Assembly: GCF_000687755.1 (NCBI RefSeq) | Contig: NZ_JHXN01000001.1 | Coordinates: 1 to 64,000, forward strand | Source: Taylorella asinigenitalis ATCC 700933 | GTDB lineage: Bacteria > Pseudomonadota > Gammaproteobacteria > Burkholderiales > Burkholderiaceae_B | Length of the DNA: 64,000 bases | Direction: 5' to 3' | Shown here: in pieces, positions 40,463 to 53,080 of the stretch | Layout of the letters: every line of letters begins with the position of its first letter | Position numbering within the stretch: position 1 is the stretch's first letter | Translations under genes and position numbers: made by a program | The notes under the pieces: model-generated | Databases searched by the model: none | What the model was told of the DNA's origin: nothing | Seen by the model: only the letters and a program-made list of their open reading frames with translations

Positions 40463-42184
40463 TTACTCCTCTGACTGTAAAAATGAATTTGCGTAGGGTA
40501 GGGAAAATTGGAAAATCGTCCCACCTTTAGGATTTGGGATGGCAATGAGCTTGCTATGATGAGCCTCTACAATTGTTCTACAAATATTTAGCCCCATACC
40601 TAAACCTTTTTCTTTAGTACTGAAAAATGGTTCAAAAACTCTATTAGGATTTTTCAATCCGCTTCCGTGGTCCACAACCTGAATTTGTAAATCTTTTTCT
40701 AATTTTCTAACGATAACTCTTATGAGTTTTTCCTTGCTATTTTGCATGGCTTCGATACCGTTTTTGATTAAATTTAAAATTACCTGCTGTATAAGAATAG
40801 GGTCAGCAAGAATTTTTGGAATGTCCTTATCCATAACAATATCAAGAGTTGCACCATTTTTTTTAGCTTCAATTTCTGCCAAATCGCATACAGAATCTAT
40901 TATATTTGCTATATCTGATGTCTGATGTCTAGCTTCATGTCTTTTTACAAATGCTCGGATATGACTAATAATCCTACCCGCTCTCTCAGCTTGTTTGGCA
41001 GATTTTTCTAATGCCTCAATTACTTTTGGATGGGTATGTTCATCTTCTCTCAGAATAGTTAAGATGGCCGAATTGTAGTTAACAATTGCTGTTAAAGGTT
41101 GGTTTAATTCGTGCGCTAGCATGGAGGCCATCTCACCCATAGTTGTTAATCTACTGGTGAGTTCGATTTTTTCTTGTTGCATTCTATACGCTTCTTCGTT
41201 TTTAAGTTTTTCAGTAACGTCTCGTGCAACTTGAAGTGTCACTTTTCTTCCATCAGTCCAGGTTAAGGATCTAGAATTAACCTCAAACCACGAATTTAGC
41301 GAAGGGGATTTATATAGATTAGTTTGTTCAAAATTTATATTTTGAGTATCAGATAATTCCTGATGTCCTTGAGGACTATTGCCAAAGAAAGCTCGATATT
41401 TTTGATTTGCAAATAAGAGTTCAAGTCCTTTATTTCCTTTAAAGCAAACTGATATAGCATCATCCATACTTTCTAGTACTGTCATAAAGCGTTCATGAGC
41501 TGCAGACAAAGCTAGGCGCGATCGCTTAGACTCAGTAATATCAGTCATTGAGGTCATCCATCCCATTTGCTCACCGTTTGGACTTCTCAAAGGGGAGACG
41601 TATAAGCAAGTTGTAAATTGTGAGCCATCACGTCTTTGTACGTCTATTTCAATGCCAGAAGTTGGTGTTCTACCACTTAAAACTATATCCATTGAGCGAA
41701 TGTGTTCTTTATGATTTCCTGGAATCCAATATGCATAAGGTGGGGATGTGCCAACTAATGAACTTTCATCCCATCCGATAAGTCTACAAAAGGCTGGATT
41801 AACGTAAAGTATTTGTCCTTTAAGATCAATTACTCGCATACCAGTGGACATGGAGTTTTCCATAGCCCTTCGGAATAAAATTTCATTTTCTAGTTTTAGT
41901 TCTGTTCTATATCTTTTGCGTGCATCCTTCCACATTAAAGTGAAGATAAAAAGAATAAACACAGCTAGAAGCAGAATAATAAAGAAAAGTAAATCTTGAT
42001 GATTTTTTAAGCCATTTTCGTGTGAGTAAGAATTTATATAATTCCTAAGGTCTTGGTAACCAAGAACAGAGAGAAATATAAGTATTAAGAGTACAACTAT
42101 TGCAAACAAAACTACCCAAGGAAGCATTCTTGAGCGCTTTTTAGGGGTGAAATTTTGACTTAAAAATTGAGTATTATCGTACAT
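40463..42184 (-). CDS. PAS-domain sensor histidine kinase
   Basis: This 573-residue membrane kinase has two helices (about 22-42 and 65-85) with a short periplasmic loop. Two PAS domains follow (about 100-220 and 230-325), then the phosphoacceptor H358 in MLAHELNQPLTAIVNY and an ATPase domain with NLIKNGIEAM and GLGMGLN. The H-box is of the FixL/DctB class. No heme-binding FixL pattern is certain, so the signal is unknown. It heads the minus-strand operon kinase-regulator-folD-prlC-SCO and diverges from aceE across about 140 bases. Confidence 0.9.
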   Translation of the reverse strand: MYDNTQFLSQNFTPKKRSRMLPWVVLFAIVVLLILIFLSVLGYQDLRNYINSYSHENGLKNHQDLLFFIILLLAVFILFIFTLMWKDARKRYRTELKLENEILFRRAMENSMSTGMRVIDLKGQILYVNPAFCRLIGWDESSLVGTSPPYAYWIPGNHKEHIRSMDIVLSGRTPTSGIEIDVQRRDGSQFTTCLYVSPLRSPNGEQMGWMTSMTDITESKRSRLALSAAHERFMTVLESMDDAISVCFKGNKGLELLFANQKYRAFFGNSPQGHQELSDTQNINFEQTNLYKSPSLNSWFEVNSRSLTWTDGRKVTLQVARDVTEKLKNEEAYRMQQEKIELTSRLTTMGEMASMLAHELNQPLTAIVNYNSAILTILREDEHTHPKVIEALEKSAKQAERAGRIISHIRAFVKRHEARHQTSDIANIIDSVCDLAEIEAKKNGATLDIVMDKDIPKILADPILIQQVILNLIKNGIEAMQNSKEKLIRVIVRKLEKDLQIQVVDHGSGLKNPNRVFEPFFSTKEKGLGMGLNICRTIVEAHHSKLIAIPNPKGGTIFQFSLPYANSFLQSEE

Positions 42185-42323
42185 ACTTACTAAATTTAAG
42201 AGACAAGAGATTTTACCTATTTCTTTATCTGATTGGTAACTTTTATTAAAAAGTTTAATAGTAAAATCCGTTAAAATTACAGAATTTCATTAATCTCATG
42301 AATATATAGGAGATGTGTTTTAT

Positions 42324-45008
<2,685 letters not shown>

Positions 45009-45019
45009 TAGGAATAAAT

Positions 45020-46432
45020 ATGAGTCAATTAGTTGAAGTAAAAGTTCCAGATATAGGTGATTTCGATGATGTTTCAGTTATCGAAGTTTTAGTTAAAGAG
45101 GGTGATTCAATTTCGGAAAACGACAGCATAATAACTGTCGAATCTGATAAAGCTTCTATGGAAATACCAAGTAGTGCATCGGGGGTTATCAAATCGATGC
45201 GTGTAAAGCTTGGGGACAAGGTAAGTGAAGGTGTAGTATTGCTTACTCTTGAACCTTCTGATAAAGATGATTCAAGTAAGGATACGAAAGAGGAGCCAAA
45301 GGTTGAAGCCGCCTCAGAGCCTAAAGAGCCTAAGGAACAAACTGAACCTAAGTCAAAATCATCAAAAGAAGAAGCAACTGCATTGCCACCTGAAAGTGAA
45401 CATAAACAAAGTTCTAAAACTTATGTCGCTCAAAGTTCTGATGCGGGGGATAAGGTTGGAAAGACCAAAGAATCACCAACAGCTGCATTTGCACTTTCAG
45501 GCAAAGAAATTAGAAATCTTCCACATGCATCACCTTCAGTAAGGCAGTTTGCTAGATCACTTGGGGTAGATTTAAGTCAAGTTAAGGGAACTGGTCGTAA
45601 GAGTAGAATTGTTTTAGATGATGTTAGAAACTTCGTAAAATCTGCTCTCTCAGCTCCTGGAGGGATTACTACTGGCTCTTCTACTTTAGGTGGTAGTGGT
45701 TTATCTTTGCTTGATTGGCCAAAAGTGGATTTTGCTAAATTTGGTGAAGTCGATACTAAGCCATTATCAAGGATTAAAAAAATCTCAGGTGCAAACCTTC
45801 ATAGAAACTGGGTAATGATCCCTCATGTTACTAATAATGATGAGGCGGATATTACGGATTTGGAAGCTTTCCGTGTTCAGCTTAATAAGGAATATGAAAA
45901 AGCTGGCACTAAATTCACGATGCTTGCATTTATATTTAAAGCAGTTGTACAAGCCCTTAAGAAATTTCCTGAATTTAATGCGTCTATTGACGGAGAAAAT
46001 TTAGTTTATAAAAAATACTACCATATAGGCTTTGCGGCCGATACTCCTAATGGTTTGGTAGTTCCAGTAATTAAAGATGCAGATAAAAAATCTGTATCGG
46101 ATATAGCTAAAGAGACTGCTGAACTAGCAAAACTTGCTAGAGATGGAAAATTAAGTCCTACTCAAATGCAGGGGGGATGTTTTACGATTTCATCTTTGGG
46201 TGGCATAGGCGGAACTCACTTTACACCAATTATCAATGCTCCAGAAGTTGCTATTTTGGGTGTTAGCCGTTCTTATCAAAAACCTGTCTGGGACGGGAAG
46301 GAATTTAAACCAAGATTAACTTTACCGCTTTCGCTTTCTTACGATCACAGAATTATTGATGGTGCAGCGGCAGCTAGATTTAATGCGTTCCTAAGTCAGC
46401 TATTATCTGACTTTAGACGAGCTTTGATTTAA
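45020..46432 (+). CDS. aceF: Pyruvate dehydrogenase E2, dihydrolipoyl acetyltransferase
   Basis: This 470-residue core protein has one lipoyl domain (1-78, lipoyl Lys44 in VESDKASME). A Lys/Glu/Ser-rich linker follows (about 80-165), in place of the usual Ala-Pro linker. A peripheral subunit-binding domain (about 172-212, ASPSVRQFARSLGVDLSQVKGTGRKSRI) and the acetyltransferase domain (about 240-470, catalytic LSYDHRIIDGAAAARF) complete it. Many relatives carry two or three lipoyl domains, so this form is short, but lpdA adds another. aceE ends 11 bases upstream. Confidence 0.95.
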   Translation: MSQLVEVKVPDIGDFDDVSVIEVLVKEGDSISENDSIITVESDKASMEIPSSASGVIKSMRVKLGDKVSEGVVLLTLEPSDKDDSSKDTKEEPKVEAASEPKEPKEQTEPKSKSSKEEATALPPESEHKQSSKTYVAQSSDAGDKVGKTKESPTAAFALSGKEIRNLPHASPSVRQFARSLGVDLSQVKGTGRKSRIVLDDVRNFVKSALSAPGGITTGSSTLGGSGLSLLDWPKVDFAKFGEVDTKPLSRIKKISGANLHRNWVMIPHVTNNDEADITDLEAFRVQLNKEYEKAGTKFTMLAFIFKAVVQALKKFPEFNASIDGENLVYKKYYHIGFAADTPNGLVVPVIKDADKKSVSDIAKETAELAKLARDGKLSPTQMQGGCFTISSLGGIGGTHFTPIINAPEVAILGVSRSYQKPVWDGKEFKPRLTLPLSLSYDHRIIDGAAAARFNAFLSQLLSDFRRALI

Positions 46433-46441
46433 GGAAGTAAT

Positions 46442-48262
46442 ATGTCTGAAAAAGTAAAAATTCCTGATATTGGTGATTTTAAGGATGTTACTGTAATCGA
46501 ACTGATTGTAAATGAGGGAGATAGAATTGAGGAAAATCAAAGTCTTCTAACAGTTGAATCTGATAAAGCTTCAATGGAAATTCCTTCTGAACAAGCTGGT
46601 ATTGTAAAAAAGGTTTTAGTAAAGTTAGGCGATAAAGTAAATCAAGGTGATGTAATTTTAGAGATTGATGCTGATACTACTTCATCTTCTAAAAAAGAAA
46701 AGGATTCTAAAGAGGCTTCAGATACCTCAAAATCACAGGATACACCTAAAAAAGCTGAAGAAAAATCTGATGATATAAATAAAGATACAGAAGAATCAAA
46801 ATCCAAAGAAAGTTCAGATAGTGCTTCAGACTATCCCGAGCCCGAAGGCGATTTTGATTATGAATTGATTGTTTTAGGTGCTGGTCCAGGAGGCTATTCT
46901 GCTGCTTTTAGAGCAGCTGACCTAGGTGTTAAAACTGCGATTATTGAGCGCGACCCAACTTTGGGCGGTGTTTGTTTAAATGTGGGATGTATTCCATCAA
47001 AAGCATTGCTCCATAGTGTAGCTATTATGGAGGAGGCTAAACACCTTGCATCAAATGGCATTACATTTGGTGAACCTTCAATTGACCTAGATAAACTTAG
47101 AACTTTCAAAAATAATGTGGTCAAAAAGCTTACTACAGGATTATCTGGTATGGCTAAGGCACGCAAAGTTGATATTATCAATGGGACTGCCAAATTCAAT
47201 GACGAACATAGTTTTGAAGTCTCTTTAAATTCTGGCGAAAACAAAATCTATTCCTTCAAATACTGCATTATTGCAGCTGGAAGTGAATCATTTGAACTTC
47301 CATTTTTGCCTAAAGATAAAAGAATAGTAGATTCAACTGGGGCGTTGGAACTTCCATTTATTCCAGAACGTATGCTTATCATTGGGGCTGGTATCATTGG
47401 TTTAGAAATGGGCACTGTCTACTCATCGCTTGGTTCAAAAGTAGATGTTGTAGAGAGGGGCGATGTTATTATGCGCGGAGCCGATAAAGATGCTATTAAA
47501 GTATGGCAAAAATTCAACCAAAATAGGTTTGCAAATATTTTTGTAAATACTCAAACAGTTTCAGCTAAAGCCCAAAAAGATGGAATATATGTTACTTTAG
47601 AAGGTGATAAAGCCCCAAAAGAGCCGCAAAAATACGATTTGGTTTTGCAGGCGGTTGGAAGAATACCTAATGGGAAACTAATTAATGTTGAAAAAGCTGG
47701 AGTTAAAGTAGATGATCGAGGTTTTATTCCAGTAACAGATCATATGCGTACTAATATAAGTCATATATTTGCTATTGGAGACATAGTTGGACAACCTATG
47801 CTTGCACATAAAGCTGTTCATGAGGGTCATGTAGCTGCAGAGGTGATATCTGGTTTAAAAACTGCCTTTGATGCAAGAGTAATACCAAACGTTGCTTATA
47901 CTAACCCTGAAATTGCTTGGGTTGGACTAACTGAAGAAAAAGCTAAAGAAGAGGGCATTAGTATAGAAGTAGGGTTGTTTCCTTGGGCAGCTTCAGGTAG
48001 AGCAATTGCAAACGGTAGGGATGAAGGCTTTACAAAATTAATTTTCGATTCCGAAACGCACAGGATTTTAGGTGCTAGCATAGTCGGAACCAATGCAGGC
48101 GACTTAATCTCAGAAGCAATTTTGGCTATTGAAATGGGTGCTGATATGGTTGATATAGGTAAAACCATCCACCCACATCCAACATTAGGTGAATCGGTGG
48201 GCATGGCTGCTGAAGTTGCTCACGGTAGTTGCACAGATTTACCTCCAAAACGCAAAAAATAA
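46442..48262 (+). CDS. lpdA: Dihydrolipoamide dehydrogenase (E3) with N-terminal lipoyl domain
   Basis: This 606-residue flavoprotein reoxidizes the lipoyl arms with NAD. An extra N-terminal lipoyl domain (1-76, Lys42 in VESDKASME) and a Ser/Lys/Glu-rich linker (about 80-137) precede the usual E3. The E3 has FAD-binding LIVLGAGPGGYSAAFRAADLG, redox disulfide GGVCLNVGCIPSKALLHS, NAD-binding MLIIGAGIIGLEMG and the C-terminal HPHPTLGES. Lipoyl-bearing E3 is known in Neisseria and several betaproteobacteria. It starts 9 bases after aceF and ends at a strong terminator. Confidence 0.96.
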   Translation: MSEKVKIPDIGDFKDVTVIELIVNEGDRIEENQSLLTVESDKASMEIPSEQAGIVKKVLVKLGDKVNQGDVILEIDADTTSSSKKEKDSKEASDTSKSQDTPKKAEEKSDDINKDTEESKSKESSDSASDYPEPEGDFDYELIVLGAGPGGYSAAFRAADLGVKTAIIERDPTLGGVCLNVGCIPSKALLHSVAIMEEAKHLASNGITFGEPSIDLDKLRTFKNNVVKKLTTGLSGMAKARKVDIINGTAKFNDEHSFEVSLNSGENKIYSFKYCIIAAGSESFELPFLPKDKRIVDSTGALELPFIPERMLIIGAGIIGLEMGTVYSSLGSKVDVVERGDVIMRGADKDAIKVWQKFNQNRFANIFVNTQTVSAKAQKDGIYVTLEGDKAPKEPQKYDLVLQAVGRIPNGKLINVEKAGVKVDDRGFIPVTDHMRTNISHIFAIGDIVGQPMLAHKAVHEGHVAAEVISGLKTAFDARVIPNVAYTNPEIAWVGLTEEKAKEEGISIEVGLFPWAASGRAIANGRDEGFTKLIFDSETHRILGASIVGTNAGDLISEAILAIEMGADMVDIGKTIHPHPTLGESVGMAAEVAHGSCTDLPPKRKK

Positions 48263-48264
48263 GC

Positions 48265-48298
48265 TTTTGCCCTAGCCGCGTTTCTAGGGCTTTTTTTT
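48265..48298 (+). terminator. Rho-independent terminator of the aceEF-lpdA operon
   Basis: GCCCTAG (48269-48275) pairs with CTAGGGC (48284-48290), followed by eight T. Confidence 0.9.
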
Positions 48299-48311
48299 AA
48301 GAAGGATAGTT

Positions 48312-48875
48312 ATGAATAACTTAAACATTTCAGCATTCTCAAGGGCTATGCATTGGATTATTGCAATACTATTTTTATTTGTATTCTGTATTCCGCTATT
48401 TTTAAAAGATATGGGTGTTCCATTTCCATATCACAAAATGTTGGGGTCTTTGGTCTTAATTCTCTCTCTTGTGCGAGTGATTAATCGTTTTATAGAAGGA
48501 TGGCCTAAAGATATATCGACTAGACCATATCAACTACTAATCGTAATCTCAAAAATTGTTCACTGGATCCTTCTTCTATCTACAATTATTTTCCCGCTAT
48601 CAGGCTTATTAATGGGATATTACGGTGGACGTGGGCTAGAGTTAGTCGGGTTCGAAATTATTGCCCCAGAACCTATGGGTTCAAATGGCAGACCGACACC
48701 TATTGATGGTCAATTAGCTGGAACATTCCATACCGTTCACTCAACTATGTTCTGGGTATTTAGTGTTAGTTTTATACTGCATGTGGTTGGGGCATATTAT
48801 CATCACTTGATTCAAAAAGATGCTACCTTAATTCGTATGCTTCGTGGTTATAAAGGCGTAGAAAACAGAAGATAA
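48312..48875 (+). CDS. Cytochrome b561 family protein
   Basis: This 187-residue di-heme inner-membrane protein has four helices. Candidate axial His are in SRAMHWIIAILFLF, PFPYHKMLGSLVL, SKIVHWILLLSTI and FHTVHSTMFWVFSVSFILHVVGAYYHHL. CybB-type proteins oxidize ubiquinol and can pass electrons to superoxide. AAGGA sits about 7 bases before the ATG. It follows the lpdA terminator, so it has its own promoter or depends on readthrough. Confidence 0.88.
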   Translation: MNNLNISAFSRAMHWIIAILFLFVFCIPLFLKDMGVPFPYHKMLGSLVLILSLVRVINRFIEGWPKDISTRPYQLLIVISKIVHWILLLSTIIFPLSGLLMGYYGGRGLELVGFEIIAPEPMGSNGRPTPIDGQLAGTFHTVHSTMFWVFSVSFILHVVGAYYHHLIQKDATLIRMLRGYKGVENRR

Positions 48876-48913
48876 TTTATACCCTCATCTTTTAGAGGGG
48901 CCTTAATCTTAAT

Positions 48914-50194
48914 ATGTCAAAAAAAAATCTTAGCGATTGGCTCTCTTATATTGAGGGCCTTCATTCCAAAAGTATTGATTTAGGTTTAGATAGAATAAGA
49001 GAAGTTTTCAATAGACTAAAGATCTCGGAAACTCAATCAATAAAAATTGTTGTAGGCGGTACAAACGGAAAGGGTTCAACCTGTACTTATCTTGAATCAA
49101 TCTATTCTGCTGCAGGCTTCTCCGTAGGTAAATATACTTCACCTCATCTTATTAAATTCAATGAAAGAATTCGTATAAATCAGCAAGAAGTCTCGGATGA
49201 ATTAATTATCGAAGCTTTAGAACATATAGAGTTAATAAAAGAAGATATTAGTTTAAGTTATTTTGAGTACACAACTTTAGCTGCATTTTATATTTTTAAA
49301 AATGCAAATTTGGACTTATGGATACTTGAAGTTGGTTTAGGTGGTAGGCTAGATGCGGTAAATTTAATTGACGCAGATGCTAGTATTATTTCTAGTATTG
49401 ATATTGACCATACCGAGTATTTGGGAAATACACGAGAGAAAATAGGGTTTGAGAAAGCTGGCATATTTAGAAAAGATAAGCCAGGGATAGTATCGGATCC
49501 ATTGCCACCTCAGTCTGTTTTAGACCATGCTCAAGAAATTGGGTGTGACTTGTGGTTGATTAATAGAGATTTTAATTATTCTGCAGATAAACTTCAGTGG
49601 GCATTTGCATCTCGAGAGGGAAAAAAACATGCATTGCCACATCCAGCTTTAAGAGGTGCAAACCAACTACTTAACGCATCTGCAGCTCTTGCTTGTATTG
49701 ACGCTCTAAAAGGGGCTCTACCCGTTCCAATTCAGTATATAAAAACTGGTTTAGTAAATGCCTCTTTATCTGGGCGATTTGAAATATTGCCAGGTCAACC
49801 TGTAACGGTGATCGATGTAGCCCATAATCCTCATTCTGCATCTGCTTTGGCACATAACCTTAAAAGCATGTCCTATTTTCCTTATACATATGCAGTATTT
49901 GGAGTTTTAAAAGATAAGGACCTTGAAGGTATTGTAAAGTGCTTTAAAGGAATCGTTGATTATTGGTATTTATGTGATTTGGATGGGCCTAGGGGGAGTG
50001 AGGCTATAGAGGTGGCTGAGAGGATTAGGAAATTATTGCCACCTGATGCGGAAGGACTTCCAAAAATTCTTACGTTTTCATCCCCAATTCAGGCTTATAA
50101 AGAAGTAAAATCTAATGCTAAGAAAGAGGATAGAATTGTAGTGTTTGGATCTTTTTTAACAGTCTCTGAAATTAAAGAGTTTATTGATAAGTGA
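48914..50194 (+). CDS. folC: Dihydrofolate / folylpolyglutamate synthase
   Basis: This 426-residue Mur-ligase-like enzyme adds glutamate to dihydropteroate and folates. VVGGTNGKGSTCTYLESIY is the P-loop. KYTSPHLIKFNERIRIN and EVGLGGRLDAVN form the substrate loop, SIDIDHTEYLGNTREKIGFEKAGIFR is diagnostic, and VIDVAHNPHSASALAHNL belongs to the C-terminal domain. Nine A at 48919-48927 lie in codons 2-5, a possible slippage site. It starts the folC-SPOR-cvpA-purF operon, a conserved order. Confidence 0.95.
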   Translation: MSKKNLSDWLSYIEGLHSKSIDLGLDRIREVFNRLKISETQSIKIVVGGTNGKGSTCTYLESIYSAAGFSVGKYTSPHLIKFNERIRINQQEVSDELIIEALEHIELIKEDISLSYFEYTTLAAFYIFKNANLDLWILEVGLGGRLDAVNLIDADASIISSIDIDHTEYLGNTREKIGFEKAGIFRKDKPGIVSDPLPPQSVLDHAQEIGCDLWLINRDFNYSADKLQWAFASREGKKHALPHPALRGANQLLNASAALACIDALKGALPVPIQYIKTGLVNASLSGRFEILPGQPVTVIDVAHNPHSASALAHNLKSMSYFPYTYAVFGVLKDKDLEGIVKCFKGIVDYWYLCDLDGPRGSEAIEVAERIRKLLPPDAEGLPKILTFSSPIQAYKEVKSNAKKEDRIVVFGSFLTVSEIKEFIDK

Positions 50195-50200
50195 GTACAA

Positions 50201-51034
50201 ATGGGTATATTTAAGTCATCAGGTAATCAAAGAAATCCTATACAGAAATCTAAAATTGCTCAGCAACAATCTAATGATATGAAGTATAGAGCAAGAAGTA
50301 AATTAATTGGAGCACTATTCTTAGCTATCATTGCAATCATTGTATTACCTATGATATTTTCTAACGATAAGCCCATAAATACTAATGGAGAAGTTGCTCC
50401 ATTAGAACCACCTGTAAGAACAGGTCCTAAGGAACCAGTACAAGTGGTTGTACCATCTAACAATACATCGAATGAAGCACAGGGCACAGTAGTAAAACCT
50501 GCACCGAGCACAGGTACTACTAGTCCAAGCGGACAATCTATAGCTCAGGGTACTACAACTACTGAACCCCCTAATATTGAAGAGCCTATAGTAGACACAA
50601 AGCCAGCTAAGCCAAAAGAACCTAAAGAGCCTAAAGAGCCAGTTGCTACTAAAAAAGATACTAAAAAGGATACCAAGGTTACAAGAACAGATGATGGTTC
50701 TAAGGCTAGGGCAATTTTGCAAGGAAAAGAACCGCCTAAGACCGCTTCTAATGATACAAAGAAAAATGATACTAAAACTCAAAAAAATGTTGCTAGTAGC
50801 GGAAATTATTCTGTTCAAGTGGCATCCCTAAACAATATGTCTGAGGCTCGTAAACTTAGAGAAAAATTAATTCAATCTGGTGTGAGTAATACATTTATTC
50901 AAACGGCATCAGTAAATGGTAAACAGACTTATAGACTTCGTGTCGGCCCTTTTGCGACAAAAGAATCTGCTCAAGCAGCTCTTGCTAGACTTAGAGCATT
51001 GGGATATTCAGACGGTTATATAGCTAATAAATAA
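50201..51034 (+). CDS. SPOR-domain protein (DedD-like)
   Basis: This 277-residue bitopic protein has a short cytoplasmic N-terminus and one helix (about 32-50, RSKLIGALFLAIIAIIVLPMIF). A long Pro/Thr/Lys-rich periplasmic linker leads to a C-terminal SPOR domain (about 200-277, YSVQVASLNNMSEARKLREKLIQSG ... RLRVGPFATKESAQAALARL). SPOR domains bind peptidoglycan stripped of stem peptides at the division septum. The position between folC and cvpA matches dedD of E. coli. Its stop overlaps the cvpA start (TAATG). Confidence 0.9.
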   Translation: MGIFKSSGNQRNPIQKSKIAQQQSNDMKYRARSKLIGALFLAIIAIIVLPMIFSNDKPINTNGEVAPLEPPVRTGPKEPVQVVVPSNNTSNEAQGTVVKPAPSTGTTSPSGQSIAQGTTTTEPPNIEEPIVDTKPAKPKEPKEPKEPVATKKDTKKDTKVTRTDDGSKARAILQGKEPPKTASNDTKKNDTKTQKNVASSGNYSVQVASLNNMSEARKLREKLIQSGVSNTFIQTASVNGKQTYRLRVGPFATKESAQAALARLRALGYSDGYIANK

Positions 51035-51543
51035 TGACTGAATTCGATTATGTTGTTATTGCAATCGTTGTGTTGTCAGCGATTTTTGGGTATTTTCGTG
51101 GTTTTGTAAGAGAGGTTTTCTCATTACTTACATATGTAGCTGCGGCATTTGGGACCTTGAGATTTGGTCCATATTTATTGCCATATGCATACGATATTTT
51201 CGAAAATTATTATGCTTCGTATGTAGCCACTTATTGTTTATTGTTTATTCTGCTTCTAATTCTTGTCGGGTTTATAAATCGTTTTATAAGCTCAATGATT
51301 AGCTACACAGGATTAGGTGGGGCTGATAGCTTTGTTGGTCTTTTATTTGGTGTTTTAAGAGGTCTAGCCATAGTAATTTTGCTAGTTATTGTGGCTGGTT
51401 ATACAGATTTACCTAAGGAGACTTGGTGGCAAAATGCCAAATTCTCATCCAAAGCAGAAATGGCTGTATTAAAACTCAAAGATATGCTTCCAGAAAAATA
51501 TTCGAATTCGCTTCCATATGGAGAAAATAATTTTGTTAATTAG
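51034..51543 (+). CDS. cvpA: CvpA-family membrane protein
   Basis: This 169-residue protein has four predicted helices and the family start [63 protein letters not shown] is the second conserved region. It was first known as required for colicin V production, and its molecular role is still unclear. It overlaps the SPOR gene by one base and is followed 8 bases later by purF. Confidence 0.92.
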   Translation: MTEFDYVVIAIVVLSAIFGYFRGFVREVFSLLTYVAAAFGTLRFGPYLLPYAYDIFENYYASYVATYCLLFILLLILVGFINRFISSMISYTGLGGADSFVGLLFGVLRGLAIVILLVIVAGYTDLPKETWWQNAKFSSKAEMAVLKLKDMLPEKYSNSLPYGENNFVN

Positions 51544-51551
51544 GATTTGAT

Positions 51552-53009
51552 ATGTGCGGAATTGTTGCCATTAATGGATTAAATCCAGTAAATCAAAGAG
51601 TGTATGACGCATTGCTTTTGCTTCAACATAGAGGGCAGGATGCGGCGGGCATTGCCACCATAGAAAATAAACGATTTTATGTTCACAAAGAACAAGGCTA
51701 TGTGCGAGATATTTTTCAGACTAAAAATATGCGCACTCTAAACGGATTATCAGGAATTGGGCAAGTTAGATATCCTACATCAGGCTCAAGCACTAGTTTA
51801 GAAGAAGCACAGCCTCTATACGTTAATGCTCCGTTTGGTATTGTTTTTGCACATAACGGCAATCTCACAAATCCAGATGCTTTAAGAGAAGAGTTGTTTA
51901 AAGTAGATCGCAGACATATAAACACTAACTCAGATTCAGAAGTGCTTTTGAATGTGTTTGCACATGAATTGCAAAACTCAATTCCAGTAGCAAAATCAAA
52001 TAGCGATATGGTTTTTAGGGCGGTAAAAGCAGTTCATAAACGTGCTAGAGGTGCCTATGCAGTTGTAGCTGAAATATCTGGTATTGGCATGCTGGCTTTT
52101 AGGGACCCATATGGTATTAGGCCACTGTGCCTTGGAAAATTTGAAACAGATGAAGGGACTGAGTGGATGTTTGCATCTGAATCAGTTGCTTTGGAAGGTA
52201 TTGGATTTTCTTTTGTGAGAGATATATTGCCTGGAGAGGCGGTATTTATAGGTGATGATGGTCAGCCTGTGAGCGAATTATGTGCGGAAAACGCAAAGCT
52301 GTGTCCATGTATTTTTGAATATATCTATTTTGCTAGACCAGATTCAACAATAAATGGAATTAATGTTTATAACGCAAGATTAAAAATGGGAGAGTACTTG
52401 GCGAAAAAAGTACAATCCGAGCTTGATATAAAAGAAATTGACGTTGTTATGCCTATTCCTGATACATCAAGACCTGTGGCTATGCAATTAGCCTCTAGAC
52501 TGGGTTTACCGAATAGAGAAGGATTTATAAAAAACAGATATGTTGGCAGAACATTTATTATGCCCGGTCAGGCGGTACGCAGAAAATCTGTTCGTCAAAA
52601 ATTAAATCCTATGGGTGTTGAGTTTAAAGATAAGAATGTTTTACTTGTTGACGACTCTATAGTTCGGGGTACGACTAGTCGAGAGATTGTTGAACTTGCA
52701 AGAGCTGCTGGAGCTAAAAAGGTGTTTTTTGCATCTGCAGCACCTCCTGTTCGATTTCCAAATGTTTATGGCATAGATATGCCTACGCAAGCAGAATTAA
52801 TTGCACATAATAGGTCCATAGAGGAAATTAGAGATGTCATAGGGGCTGATGCCTTGGTATATCAAGATCTACAGGATGTAATTTCTGCCTTAAATGATAT
52901 TAATCCTGATATAGAAAACTTTGACGCTTCTTGTTTTGATGGAAAATACGTCACTGGTGATGTTGATGAGCAATTTCTAAGAAAACTTAGCGAAAGTAGA
53001 AGTAGTTAA
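51552..53009 (+). CDS. purF: Amidophosphoribosyltransferase
   Basis: This 485-residue enzyme catalyses the first step of purine synthesis, making phosphoribosylamine from PRPP and glutamine. MCGIVAING provides the N-terminal Cys nucleophile after Met removal. The glutaminase domain continues with [11 protein letters not shown] and VRYPTSGSS. The transferase domain has [35 protein letters not shown] and the PRPP loop [17 protein letters not shown]. It ends the folC operon. In several relatives metZ follows purF, but here an opposite-strand gene does. Confidence 0.96.
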   Translation: MCGIVAINGLNPVNQRVYDALLLLQHRGQDAAGIATIENKRFYVHKEQGYVRDIFQTKNMRTLNGLSGIGQVRYPTSGSSTSLEEAQPLYVNAPFGIVFAHNGNLTNPDALREELFKVDRRHINTNSDSEVLLNVFAHELQNSIPVAKSNSDMVFRAVKAVHKRARGAYAVVAEISGIGMLAFRDPYGIRPLCLGKFETDEGTEWMFASESVALEGIGFSFVRDILPGEAVFIGDDGQPVSELCAENAKLCPCIFEYIYFARPDSTINGINVYNARLKMGEYLAKKVQSELDIKEIDVVMPIPDTSRPVAMQLASRLGLPNREGFIKNRYVGRTFIMPGQAVRRKSVRQKLNPMGVEFKDKNVLLVDDSIVRGTTSREIVELARAAGAKKVFFASAAPPVRFPNVYGIDMPTQAELIAHNRSIEEIRDVIGADALVYQDLQDVISALNDINPDIENFDASCFDGKYVTGDVDEQFLRKLSESRSS

Positions 53010-53011
53010 GT

Positions 53012-53060
53012 AAAAAAAATCACCCGCCCCAACATAACAAATGTTATAGAAGAGGCGGGC
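53012..53060 (-). terminator. Terminator of the ornithine cyclodeaminase-like gene
   Basis: CCCGCC (53023-53028) and GGCGGG (53054-53059) close a long hairpin with an inner AACAT/ATGTT helix. The A-run at 53012-53019 is a T-run on the minus strand, so it mainly serves the minus-strand gene but could also stop purF transcripts. Confidence 0.7.
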
Positions 53061-53080
53061 TAGGAGTTAAACTTTACAAA

